The notes below the pieces were generated by a model. That model worked only from the letters and a program-made list of their open reading frames with translations, did not search any database and was not told where the DNA came from. Below are positions 54,211 to 64,000 of a DNA stretch of 64,000 bases, piece by piece; the first letter of the stretch is position 1; the number at the start of each line of letters is the position of its first letter. A program made the translations under genes and the position numbers. The stretch is from Buddleja alternifolia. Lineage: Eukaryota; Streptophyta; Magnoliopsida; Lamiales; Scrophulariaceae. The stretch covers positions 28,956,591-29,020,590 of the forward strand of contig CM033393.1 of NCBI GenBank assembly GCA_019426215.1. Reading direction: 5' to 3'.

Positions 54211-55695
54211 TGGGAAATTTCTTGTTAGATGATTTAATGATGACATTTAGGATCTTTGTTAGACCCCGAGTTATGTAAGTTTAATTTCAATAAAAATTTT
54301 GCATAGGCTTTGAAGTTAGATTTGTATAAGGCTTTTATGTTTACTTTAGATTGTTAGGTTAAGTGTCTAAACACATGAGTGTTGATAGAATTTTAGGTGA
54401 GTCTATCAAGTCAAGTCTGAATATCAAGCACCTAAAGTCTCTAAGAAGATGAATATTTGTAAGCGTTAACTGAGCGTCGAAGTGAAATCAAGAGCTGAAA
54501 TTCACTCAAGGTTGAATGAGCGTCTATCAAGACAAAATTCACATGAATTTATTCCTAAGTCCATAAGGAGTTAAATACAATTAATGTCCAACGGGCATTT
54601 AATTCAAAAGCACTAATGTGATATTTGAATTAAATGTGATAAGTACTCATGGACATACGGTAGAGCTTTACCATTGATCTGTCAACTCAGAGAGTCTACC
54701 GTACCAATTTTTTGCAGCAGAATCTCAGGGATAAAGGACGGAAAGTTATTCATTCTCGAAAGTGAAAAGCACGCGCCTAGCTTTGTATCAAACGGAGACT
54801 TACTCCAACATTGCTTGTAAATAGGACTTCAGCAACAAGCCAAAACAAAATTCACAAGCTTACAAGTCGACCCTCTGTTGCATTCAAGTTTTATTCCTTA
54901 AACTTTCAGAAAAACTCGAATTCAATGGCTAAAATTCTTCAAGCTTTTCACTCATCCCTAAGACAGACATAAATATCTCAAATAACTTCTAAAAAGAACC
55001 TACACTATTATTTAGATATTCATCAGTTTGATTACATCAAACAAACCTTTGACAAACAACATCCAACCTCGAAAATCTGTCGGAAACTCGAAGTTGAAGA
55101 TCTCACCATTTCCAAGTGAAAGAAGAGATAACTAAGTGAGTTAAGGAGCTCAAATTTGTGCGATCAAGAAACCTGAGAATACCACCTTTCTTTTATTCAT
55201 GTATTGTAGAAGTTGCCTGTGTGAAACTTCGAGAATCAATTAGTGAGTTCCTCCAAGTGAAAACAGGAGAAGAAGGACATAGTTGAAATCACATTACCCA
55301 ACGAACCTTACGAATTATTGTGTTATTCACTTTAGTATTTATTGCTTTTATCATTACCGCATAACATTCATAAAAACATACATATAACACTATAACGCTT
55401 AAATCAAGCGAAAGCAACTAAGTTAAAACTAAGCGCCAAATTCTTATTCAAAAGAAGACTTATATCATTTCCTCTATGATAACCATGATCTAAGCGCTGA
55501 AAGCTAAACCCTACTTTGGTTAAGCGTTCAAACCTTGAATCTAAGTTATCTTTAAAAACAGTTTTCATTTAGATGCTCGATAAGCATTTAGTCATTCTAA
55601 GCGCTTAAAACATTTTGTGAAGTCCGAAAAAACTTCAGGGTCTATTCAACCCTCCCTCCTCTTTTAGACCATTTTCGTATGCCACTTGGGACCAA
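54211..55695 (+). repeat. SIRE-like LTR, copy C, probable solo LTR
   Basis: It starts TGGGAAATTTCTTGTTAGATG and ends CTTGGGACCAAT, matching copies A and B with more divergence. No ORF or purine tract precedes it and no PBS follows, so it is a solo LTR or a lone end. The terminal AGGGTCTA/TAGACCAT repeat (55637-55672) is recognisable. I did not find a clear target-site duplication. Confidence 0.75.
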
Positions 55696-55796
55696 TAGGG
55701 ATCCGTTGCATCCCTACTTATTCAACCCTCCCCCCTCTTTTAGACCCTTTTCGTATGCCACTTGGGACCAATAGGGATCCGTTGCATCCCTACTTC
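55648..55796. repeat. 76-bp tandem duplication across the LTR 3' end
   Basis: The stretch from ATTCAACCCTCC through GCCACTTGGGACCAATAGGG to GTTGCATCCCTACT occurs twice with a 76-bp offset (GCCACTTGG at 55681 and 55757). It includes the last bases of the LTR and about 25 bases of flank. Confidence 0.9.
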
Positions 55797-56010
55797 TCTC
55801 GTTCATTTTTAGTTAAGGTTTAATTGTTTTCCTAGTTGGTAAATTGTCATTCATAATTCACACATTTACGGATTGATTTAATTTAGAATTAGATAATACA
55901 GCAATATCAAAACTTAGATACAATTGCCTCTGGGGTACAATAATCCAGACTCAGAGCCATTATATTACTTGCACGACCTAATACACTTGCTAGAATTTTT
56001 ATGTGTCAAT
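55797..56010 (+). repeat. gypsy-type LTR 3' end remnant
   Basis: TTGCCTCTGGGGTACAATA, then TTGCACGACCTAATACACTTGC and ATGTGTCA recall the gypsy LTR end at 12700-12786. The upstream part is missing. It sits directly after the duplicated LTR end. Confidence 0.5.
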
Positions 56011-57591
56011 AATTACAGGATATCAAACATCAGACATCAAATTTGGCCCTTGAAAAGTAAAGTTTATGTCTTATAAATGCAAACACTTCTGACTATTCAG
56101 ACAATTCTCATGGACCACTACAAGTAAAACAACTTAAAAATTTGAAAAAATTATTGTCAATGGACTAGGAAACTTTTAAATTAATAAAGACACAATAACT
56201 CTTAACTAATTAGAGAGAAGGGACTCCTCAATTTTACAAATTTATGAAGTGTCAAATTCAATGTAAAATTATATTGTATTACCTATTCTATAATTTTCTT
56301 GAAGAAAAGACTTAATCTCCACCCACTTATCTTTCGTTCATCACTAGTTGACGTTTATTTTCTTATTTTATATAAAGCTACGCATTAGATTGATGAAAAC
56401 ACTTTTAGTATATATTGAAACATATCTATGACACTTAAAAACTCTTTAAGATAACTGAAAATTTTATTGAATAATATTTTTTATTTTATTTTTACAAATA
56501 CTGATTTCAGATCAAGTTGCAATCATCCAACAGGAAATAAGAGATTAACAAAAATAATACATTAAACATAGAAATTAAGCACATTATAAATTACTTCGGC
56601 AAAGAATGATCGATAAACCATATGATACTTCATATTATGGGAAAAATAAATTAAAAATAATTAACTCTATCATTCATCAATCATCATAACTAATTGTTTT
56701 CCTTGCTTTTGATACTCTCTTAATTGGCACGACCCTATGTTTTAGATAGTGGGATTAAAGATGCTAAAAGAAGAAAATATAAGAATATTTTCTAAATAAT
56801 TTCTTTATTTATAAAGTAGAAATTCACATAGCTTCCTATAATATCTATCTTAGAATATCATTTGTACGTTTTATGGTTGTCATTATATCTTTTCTTGCGT
56901 GACAAAATTATTCAAATCGGGATTGTTAATAAAAAGATATTATTCAAATCAAGGTTGAGAATTTATTATTTATAATGAAACAAAATTATGTAATGTTGTT
57001 TTCCGTTACTTATAAAAAAAACTTTTACAAAAAAAAATAAAATAGATTATTTCTAAACTCTAGTTCAGAGGCATCATAAAAACAATCCCAACTAATATTG
57101 AATTTCTTATTCATTGTGATGCGTAAATTTGTTAAGAAATTAGTGATAAAAGAAATTATTGAAAAGAAAAATTGTCAACAAGAAAAAAATGGAAGGAGTG
57201 ATATGGAGATGTGCATTACAATTAACCTTCTAATAATTTGCAAAGTATAGATTAGTTAAGAATTATTATGTCTTTATTAATTTGAAAACTTCATACTCCA
57301 TTAATCATAATTTTCCCTAAAAAATTCTCGTGATTCAATTGAGGGCAAATTATGCTGATACATCAAGCATACTCCGTATATCTAACGGTATTCAGTAGAG
57401 CAAAGAACACAAATCTAATAATACATTTTGTCATTAACTTCAATATTAAATCTTTAAGAAACAGAATAATGCTTCCGTTCTTCAACAGTCCTACTTGGTT
57501 CATAAACTTAGCTCATGTTATAAAAGACAAATTCTGGTTTTATTAAAGGTCAGCATCTCACGCTTAATTACAGTGTATCAAAATAAATACA

Positions 57592-57631
<40 letters not shown>

Positions 57632-58313
57632 CCTTGATGTGACCATCTGGACCTATCAGAAGGTTATATGGTTTCAAGTACATTGAAGGAATGAAGGTAC
57701 TCTAAAGCAAGTACCTGAAAAAATATATATCTACACTTTTGAATAACTGTAGGTCTAAGAATTTCTGAATCAAGGCAATTGTAAAGAGGAAAAACATATA
57801 TACACGAGGCCGTATATTCAGCAACATATATAAGTACTGCATGACCAAATAAAGATTTTCCCTACATCTGAAAGAATAGAAAAATCGGACCTGTTCATAG
57901 TAAGACTATAGCTTCGTCAAGTACTTTTACAAGTTTATTTCATTCTCAATTAAGTATATATATGATCTTTAAATTATAAAATCATCTCACCACAAAAGGA
58001 TTGCCAACTGATGTTAAAATGTCGCTTTCAGCTAATAAGATACTTTGCACTGCATTTTTGTGGATCATATCTGCTTTCTTTAAAACCTTCAAAGATATTT
58101 CTAAAATGAGATGTCATCAAGAAGATATAGATAGCCTTAAGTAATTTAACAGATACAAGGCTGGCCACTTCACACAATTTTGGACTACGGCATAGAGTTT
58201 CACCTTTTATTGCAAATAAGTCACCAGTTGCTCTTTTCCTCGCCAGAAAAAGCCGTCCCTCTTCTTATAGGTATAATTATTTCAAAATCTTCAATAGATG
58301 TTCGATTTTTGGT
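56011..58313. other. AT-rich intergenic with (TA)n microsatellite
   Basis: A (TA)n tract lies at 57596-57629. There are no supported ORFs; small open frames at 57352-57686 look random. No transposon ends recognised. Confidence 0.5.
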
Positions 58314-59574
58314 TCATGGATTGATCGGACTTGCACACAAGCTGCCAACTGTATCTTCTTCTGTTGAACTATCCACATCAGCCATGGTATTTAGTACATC
58401 TGCCTTTTGGTGATCAATTTGCCTACACAGACGTACATGTTTTTCCCTGAAGAGTTTATGATCAGCCAAATGGAAGTCAAATTCAAAATAAATTTGAATT
58501 CTGAACTGTTATATTAAGCCACCTCGTTCTATTGTGACGTTATGTCATACTCCTCTAGAACTATAAATGAAGCCTTATCGTTTCGATATGAATCTTAAGA
58601 GTATCTTCAAGCAATACAATAATTATTATAAGCAATAGCAGGCATTCATCTTGCAGAATATAAATACAAAGTTGCAATGCAAGTGTGGAATTCCAAGAAA
58701 GCAAAATGCCGTCTCCCGGTCCAATTTTAGTATATGCTTCTGGGGAAAGAGATTTAGTCTTCAGTATTTCCAATTTAAATATCCAGGTAGTGCAAACCAT
58801 GCACAACCCAGTAGCTGAGGGAGAATATAACTCACTTAGAAGAATTAAGAGAAAATACGCTATGTTCATCAACAAGGTCAGTAGTAAAGGCTATCTTCTG
58901 CTGAGACCAGGAAAGCAATGATTTTTTTTTAAGTGAAAATGAAATTACACAGGATAAATCAACATGCTAACTGATGATGAAGATATTAATCCCAAACTAC
59001 GCCGTTTAGCTACCAAGAATCTAGAAGAAAGATTTCTTTTTGAATCTCATAGAAGAAGCGAAATGTATCACAATGGGTACCTGTTGATAACTTTTAAATT
59101 CAGATATTGTTCTCCATCCACTCAGCAGAAGTTCTATCTGGGACATTCTTGGAGTTATTAAAGGTGAATGAGGTGTCAAGCTCCTTGCTGATCGATTATG
59201 TTTTCAAACTTGGATCAGGTGTTGGTGTGATCATCTTCAGTAAAAGAGTTATTAGCCTCAGCACAACAATGAATCAGACACATCTGCAAGACAAACTGCT
59301 TCATTTTGGCTACAACTCGTCTTACTCCTCTCATACCCTTGATGCAGACACTTTATCAACTTTAGGACTTCCTACCCCTATGTCTGAGCTATGTGGTGTC
59401 CAGAAGGATTCAAGAATTTTCTCAAGATTCTCTGCCACTCTTTCAGGCCGTTCATATACAATCAATCCCTTTAAATCATATGTGTCCACTATCGTACGAA
59501 TTCTTGGGTGCTGATCCACATGGACTGCATGTTGGTATTTCAACTTCACATATTCGATCGGCATATCAGTGAAA
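58314..59574 (-). CDS. possible exons of an unrecognised gene
   Basis: Two minus-strand segments look like exons. 59335 to about 59574 encodes FTDMPIEYVKLKYQHAVHVD, then DLKGLIVYERPERVAENLEK, followed by a good donor (AAGG|GTATGA). 58314-58422 begins after a CTGTGTAG acceptor and reads QIDHQKADVLNTMADVDSST to a stop after CASPINP, an acidic C-terminus. A third possible exon after the TTATCAACAG acceptor near 59080 reads THCDTFRFFYEIQKEIF. The exons between are not resolved, and I do not recognise the family. Plus-strand frames at 58685-59161 are equally open, so strand is not certain. Confidence 0.3.
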
Positions 59575-59836
59575 CCTCATATGACATATTGTGTTGATCC
59601 CAAACTCCCCAAGTCACTCTTTTTGCTTTCAAGGATTCTCGGCATGTTCAGTCTCAATATTCTCAACATTCTCTATTAGTCTATTTCATTTTCAAATATC
59701 AAGAACATAATGAAAGGTGCTACTTAGCAAAACCAAGACTAACCAAACTGCTCTCAAAAGCATTGTCACCTCGCTTGTTAACTACAAAAGAATATTACCC
59801 AGAAGGAAAAGATAAAAACAAGTAATAAAGTTAGAC

Positions 59837-60192
59837 CTTCAACAGCCTTGTCGGGTGTTTCGAACCCTAACCCAATGCTCTTCGAATAGTGGTTTCCTCC
59901 CTTTCCTGGAGCCTAAATTTTTTTCCTGACTTCTTGGTGCTACAAATACAATCAGCCAAAGAAAATGACTGTAAAATGGTAGCACAAACATTCCTTTTTA
60001 TCTAATTGCACTATTTGATGCACAAATATGTGCAGCACATATAAATTCAGCTTCAACCACCTGTTTTTGCCTTAGTCATAGCCCGACATCCAGTATTACA
60101 ATTACAAATCTGATTTTAAATAAACATGTTGACATATCCACTTACCAAATGAACAATTTAGGTTGCTTCAGGAGAGCCTTTTCGATATGCAA
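59837..60192 (-). pseudogene. ribosomal protein uS17 (RPS11) gene fragment
   Basis: Minus-strand exon 60146-60192 reads IEKALLKQPKLFI before a consensus donor GTAAGT. Exon 59837-59939, after a TGTAG acceptor, reads STKKSGK, then after a frameshift PGKGGNHYSKSIGLGFETPD and KAVEG before a GT donor. This matches the N-terminal third of eukaryotic 40S ribosomal protein S11 (uS17; EKAFLKQPKVF...SKKSGK...PGKGGNR...GLGFKTP). The start codon region is lost, and the RNA-binding core downstream of EG is not found before 59580. Introns are retained, so this is a decayed duplicate and not a processed copy. It lies beside the candidate exons of the previous entry. Confidence 0.75.
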
Positions 60193-60970
60193 ATGAATTC
60201 AAATTACTAATGAATCAAAGCCAGCAGATATTTTGGTTTCTTATACATTTGTGCAGAAGGACATAAACAAAGGGATAGAAATAGAGAGAGAGCTAGAAAG
60301 TGCATAGAATGAGTTATCTGTTTTGCCATGGCTCCGTGCTATGGAACGTGCAAGTGTGTGCATACGGAGAGGGGCGCAGCAGCAGAAGAGACCCGTCCCT
60401 TACTAATGTATTATTTAGCAAATGTGACAATTGATTATTCAGGGGTGAAATCTCAATTCATTCTAACAACGTTTTTTGAATAAGTTTCAATTAGTTCAGA
60501 AATAGTGGATGAATAATCAAATAAACAGGAATACAATGGTTTTGCAGGTAAAGAAACAAAATGACACTTTCTAAACATACATAATGATGGAAATTGTATC
60601 TATCTTAATTTTAGTGATGGAATTCGAATAAAAGTTGGACGATGAAAATCCTTCACTGATGAAAGATTCAACAAAAAAATGTCACTCTGTACTCTATTTA
60701 TTACTCGAGTTTTATTTGAAGATTTATTGGTGAATACAAGATATATATTCAAGATTCCACGAAGATGAAAATACAGAAATTTCCACAAATTCAGAAATTT
60801 AATTTTGTTCCACCGGGTGAGCTAAGGGGATCTTGAAATGCTCCTCGTTCCAAACTGGGTTTTTGCAAATTGGATATGACCCGGGACGCTGGTGATGCTC
60901 TTACGGGCGGTGGTGGTGGTGGACACCGTAGGTAAAAGGCTACCGATCGGCAGTCTAATGAGGTACAACA
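60193..60970. other. intergenic or intronic
   Basis: Purine-rich AGAGAG stretch at 60275-60298. A 50-codon minus-strand ORF at about 60825-60973 (MLYLIRLPIGS, Ser/Thr/Arg-rich) could be a targeting-peptide exon but has no support beyond composition. Confidence 0.35.
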
Positions 60971-61186
60971 TCAAGAAGAAGAGAAGAAGAAGATGATGAT
61001 GATCACCGATAGAACTTCATCAATAGAATATTCCTTCATTAGAGCGATTAAAAAGGAAAAACTCCGAGTCAAAGCAAAACCAGCAGGTGGTTTTGTGATA
61101 CAAGCATAGAGTGTCCTGGACTGAATGGGAAATGGGGGAATCGTCAGACGAGAAGAAATAGTTGGAAATCTTGATCGAGGTAGCAC
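60971..61186 (-). CDS. possible first exon with organelle targeting peptide
   Basis: The ORF starts MLPRSRFPTISSRLTIPPFP and is rich in Arg, Ser, Thr and Pro with no acidic residue in the first 50, as in mitochondrial or plastid presequences. The end (IIIIFFFSSS) comes from a (GAA/GAT)n-like tract and is probably intron or untranslated. It could be the 5' exon of the unrecognised gene at 58314-59574. The evidence is compositional only. Confidence 0.25.
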   Translation of the reverse strand: MLPRSRFPTISSRLTIPPFPIQSRTLYACITKPPAGFALTRSFSFLIALMKEYSIDEVLSVIIIIFFFSSS

Positions 61187-61320
61187 AATTTTATTTTTAT
61201 TGAAGATTTTAAGTGACTTCCACTTGTTGTTGAAGGTGGAATGCGATAAATTTAGAGTATTTAATTATTTAAATTTAATTTTAAGTGAATGAAAAATTAA
61301 TTAACAAAACGTGTCACTTA

Positions 61321-62373
61321 AAATATGGTTTGAATCCATAAATTGATATGAACAAATGCGATTAAATGATCATAATCATACGATCCACGGCTGCGGTCGT
61401 ATACAAAATAGCTCATTTAATTCGTGGTTTGAAATGCTCAAATCGAAAAATTGAGGGACTAATTTGAAAGGATTTAATGAATCAAGATTCAAAGTTTTGG
61501 GGTCAAAATTAAAGTTTATGAAAGATAGGGGCTGAAATGCACAGCCGGATGGTGCAACCGGCCGCACCTAATCACTGCTCGGAGAAGGTGGAGTCTTATT
61601 GGCTGAGAGGCAGGTGCGCGGTGGACCAGCCGCACCGGATACAAGCCGACGTACCTTTTGTCTTTTAGTTCAGGGGTGTTTTGAACCGGTGCAATTTTTG
61701 GGGCTAATGTGAAAAGTCCAAAAAGGTTCAATCGGGAGGCTTTTTGTCCAAAAGACACAACTTTTGGGTCTTTATGCCGAAACCCAAAAAGTTACACTTT
61801 TTGACCTAAAAGTCAAAACTTTTCATTCTCTATAAATAGCCCCCCATAGTTTGGAATTAATTACACCAACATCATATTCTCTTCTCTCTTCTATTCTTAA
61901 TACTAATTTGAGTACTTTGAATATTTTTTTATTTCTTAAATATTAATTTTAATATTTTAAAAATAGTGTTGAATATTAAATGCTAAATTGAGCATTTAAA
62001 ATATTCTTGAAGTTCTTAAATATTATTTTAAGAATTATTTAATACTAATTTGAGTACTTTAAATATTCTTAATATTATTTTAATATTATAAGAATAAATT
62101 TGCATATTAAATGTTTAGATGTGCATTCAATTCATCTGTGCCCATCGAAAGAGTTTGGAACAAGTATTTTGTTCACTAGGCTCGAAAATTTGAAGTGGTA
62201 CTATTTCCTAGACGTTTGTCGTTGTATCTTGGGAGACAATTGCCGTATTCCGTGACCACCAAGTGCGGGGCAATATTGTCTTAAGGAAATAGGGTAACCC
62301 TTGCCTCGACATATTATTATTATTTTGCATCTTCATAAACACCGCCCATTACGTACTAGAATTTTTCCCAACA
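61321..62373 (+). repeat. candidate solo LTR
   Basis: A TATA box (CTATAAATAG, 61830-61839) followed by a CT-rich stretch, and an end in TTTTTCCCAACA, look like an LTR with U3-R-U5 order. ACTTA follows the end (62374-62378) and also precedes 61321 (61316-61320). The proposed start is AAATATGG and not TG, so the 5' limit is doubtful. No coding sequence is attached. Confidence 0.35.
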
Positions 62374-62663
62374 ACTTAAGGCAATAACCGAATGTTTTTG
62401 AAGATGTGTTATTCGATGGAAAGTGATAAAAAAAATTTCAAAATAGTTCTATTCAAGATTATGTACGATGTACATAGGCTGGAAATTAAACTTGAGCTTA
62501 TTATACAGCCAAACGGAAAGTCAATTTCAATTTATCTTATTTTAAAGATTTGAATGATATTTATTGACTAACCTTCTGTATTTTTCTTTATGAAGGAAAT
62601 TTACAGTACATTTGTCTCAGCATTTTTATGTGGCAAACTCCTTGGTTGATATATGGTGACAAA
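62374..62663. other. intergenic
   Basis: Nothing recognised. It is the target sequence of the hAT element that follows. Confidence 0.5.
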
Positions 62664-62671
62664 CAAACAGT

Positions 62672-63787
62672 CAGGGACGGATCCATGAATGCAACGTTAG
62701 GGGGGCCGAATTACCACTATTTTTTTTTTTTGACAATACTTGTATGTAAATATTCATTTTTTAGTTTAAATAGATAAGTAAAATAACAATAATCACATAT
62801 AAAAATTTGACTTCTAATAAAACATAAAGTAGTTGAAAATATACAAACAATTCTTGAAAAAGTCTATCGAAATTGTATACGGCGTTCTTTTATCATATTC
62901 ATCTATAATCGAACGACTAATCAAGTTGATTATGATTAAATAAGAACATATAAAAATATATACTAAAAATTTATAATGACTTTGCCCATTTTATTTCTAA
63001 ATACAAGAGAAAAAAAAGTTTTGCTCTTTACAAACCAAACTATCTTTAAGCGTATCAAGAAAATAATATTGAACCAAAGAAATAAAAGATATTCAACAGC
63101 AAAATTTTAATAATATTATAATTCTAAATTTTTGTTTAAGAATATATATAGAATAACAACTATTAAAACTAATATAATCACTTTTTGCTACCTTGTAGTG
63201 AATAAATCCTAAATAATTGAATGATGCCCGTAGACTTTTTTGCTTTCAGATTTGTGGATATTATACTTTTTCTTCTATAAAATGCTTCTTATAGATTTTA
63301 GTTTTAAAAAATTGTTAATTTTAATAAGTATATGAGAGTAATTTCAAAAATGATTAGTGGAGTTGTTAACAATTTAACTACCTCTTTTCATTTTCTTAGT
63401 GTTTTAATTCAATGTAAGTATTCTTTTAATTGAAAATAAATATCTAAATTAGAAAAAAAACTAAGCCCTCTGTTTTCAATGTTATAAGTATTTTTTAATT
63501 CAAAACAAGTTGTTTTTCAATTAAAATCGTTAAATAAATAAAAAGAAAACAAGGGGTAATGAAAAAAGGAACAAGGAAAGGAGCGCTACATGATTTGAAC
63601 CCCAAATCTGTCGGATGAGTTAGAGTCTTATGAGGCCTAGCAACACCAGCTATGTTAGAGCTTCTTTTACTACTTTTTGTGACACCTTTATATTATATTT
63701 TTGGAGGGGCCATAGCATAAATATACATATACCCGACATAAAAAATTTGAAGTCTCGGGGGGGGCCCTGCCCCTGGATCCGTCCCTG
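62672..63787. mobile_element. non-autonomous hAT-type transposon, 1116 bp
   Basis: Terminal inverted repeats CAGGGACGGATCCA (62672-62685) and TGGATCCGTCCCTG (63774-63787) are perfect over 14 bp. They are flanked by perfect 8-bp direct repeats CAAACAGT at 62664-62671 and 63788-63795. 8-bp duplications with CAGGG ends are the hAT signature. Subterminal G runs (GGGGGGCC near 62700, GGGGGGGGCCC near 63755) mirror each other. The interior is AT-rich with no transposase ORF, so mobility would need a transposase from elsewhere. Confidence 0.9.
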
Positions 63788-63795
63788 CAAACAGT

Positions 63796-64000
63796 CACGT
63801 CCAATTCATGATGGAATTTGAGATTCGTCTACTGTAATTGGAATTGAAATGCTAATGTAACTTCTCAAATTCAAGGGACCGATTTCTACATGCTATGAAT
63901 AAGGAAATACATGAAAGCAATTGAAGGCGAAATATTGGTTACGAAACCAATAATGAGATAAGTTCATTATTTGAATTATCAATTTTATAATTGCTTCATT
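63796..64000. other. intergenic, window end
   Basis: Nothing recognised in the last 205 bases. Confidence 0.5.

Noticed and set aside
54200..55700. Target-site duplication around the copy C LTR
   Set aside because: GACAG on the left and TAGGG on the right do not match.
58685..59161. Plus-strand ORFs (SGERDLVFSISNLNIQ, INPKLRRLATKNLEERFL)
   Set aside because: No recognisable family, and the minus-strand exons nearby have better splice signals. Strand stays uncertain.

Overview
The window is plant nuclear DNA from a eudicot; an asterid such as a member of the Lamiales is a guess from overall look only. The evidence is many decayed LTR retrotransposons (Ty1/copia and Ty3/gypsy), a LINE tail, a hAT element, and intron-containing genes, one of which encodes a chloroplast inner-envelope AAA protein. 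I see no bacterial operons, CRISPR arrays or tRNA/rRNA genes.

Layout. 1-3960: 3' part of a SIRE-like copia element (+) with degenerate RT/RNase H, an extra 220-residue ORF of unknown function and a 1.5-kb LTR. 3961-11082: a copia element (-) with gag, zinc knuckle, integrase, RT and RNase H, a 2.1-kb leader, a tRNA-Met primer-binding site and a cut 5' LTR. 11080-12804: a chimeric patch of a copia RNase H fragment plus a gypsy LTR. 12801-16913 and 18196-22286: two more copia elements (-), reduced to gag pieces, leader, PBS and 5' LTR. 22287-26060: a Tat-type gypsy polyprotein (-) interrupted by the last copia LTR. 26061-27725: G-rich and tandemly duplicated spacer. 27726-30664: a SIRE-like 3' fragment (the same unknown ORF plus LTR) between two copies of a roughly 230-bp host sequence, just upstream of the main gene.

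30798-49190 holds the main genic content: a 16-exon FtsHi4 gene and a tandem second copy of exons 3-16. FtsHi4 is a protease-dead FtsH-like AAA protein of the chloroplast import motor. Both copies are broken, and at different sites. The first has a 1-bp insertion in exon 8 and a stop in exon 9. The second lacks exons 1-2 and has two lost splice acceptors, a stop, a Walker A change, a pore-loop deletion and a 1-bp deletion. Exons 8-9 are intact only in copy 2, and exons 3, 4, 5, 7 and 10 only in copy 1.

50355-52748 holds a pseudokinase-like gene (-). 53113-53820 is a LINE tail (-). 54211-55795 is a solo SIRE-like LTR with a 76-bp tandem duplication over its 3' end. 56011-58300 is AT-rich with little visible. 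58314-61186 contains possible exons of an unrecognised minus-strand gene and a broken fragment of a ribosomal protein uS17 (RPS11) gene. 62672-63787 is a non-autonomous hAT element with perfect 8-bp target-site duplications.

The strongest leads are the mutually broken FtsHi4 tandem pair with its microhomology breakpoint, the retroelement fragment flanked by long host direct repeats with a 19-bp hairpin at the junction, and the unknown ORF carried by two copies of the same retroelement family.
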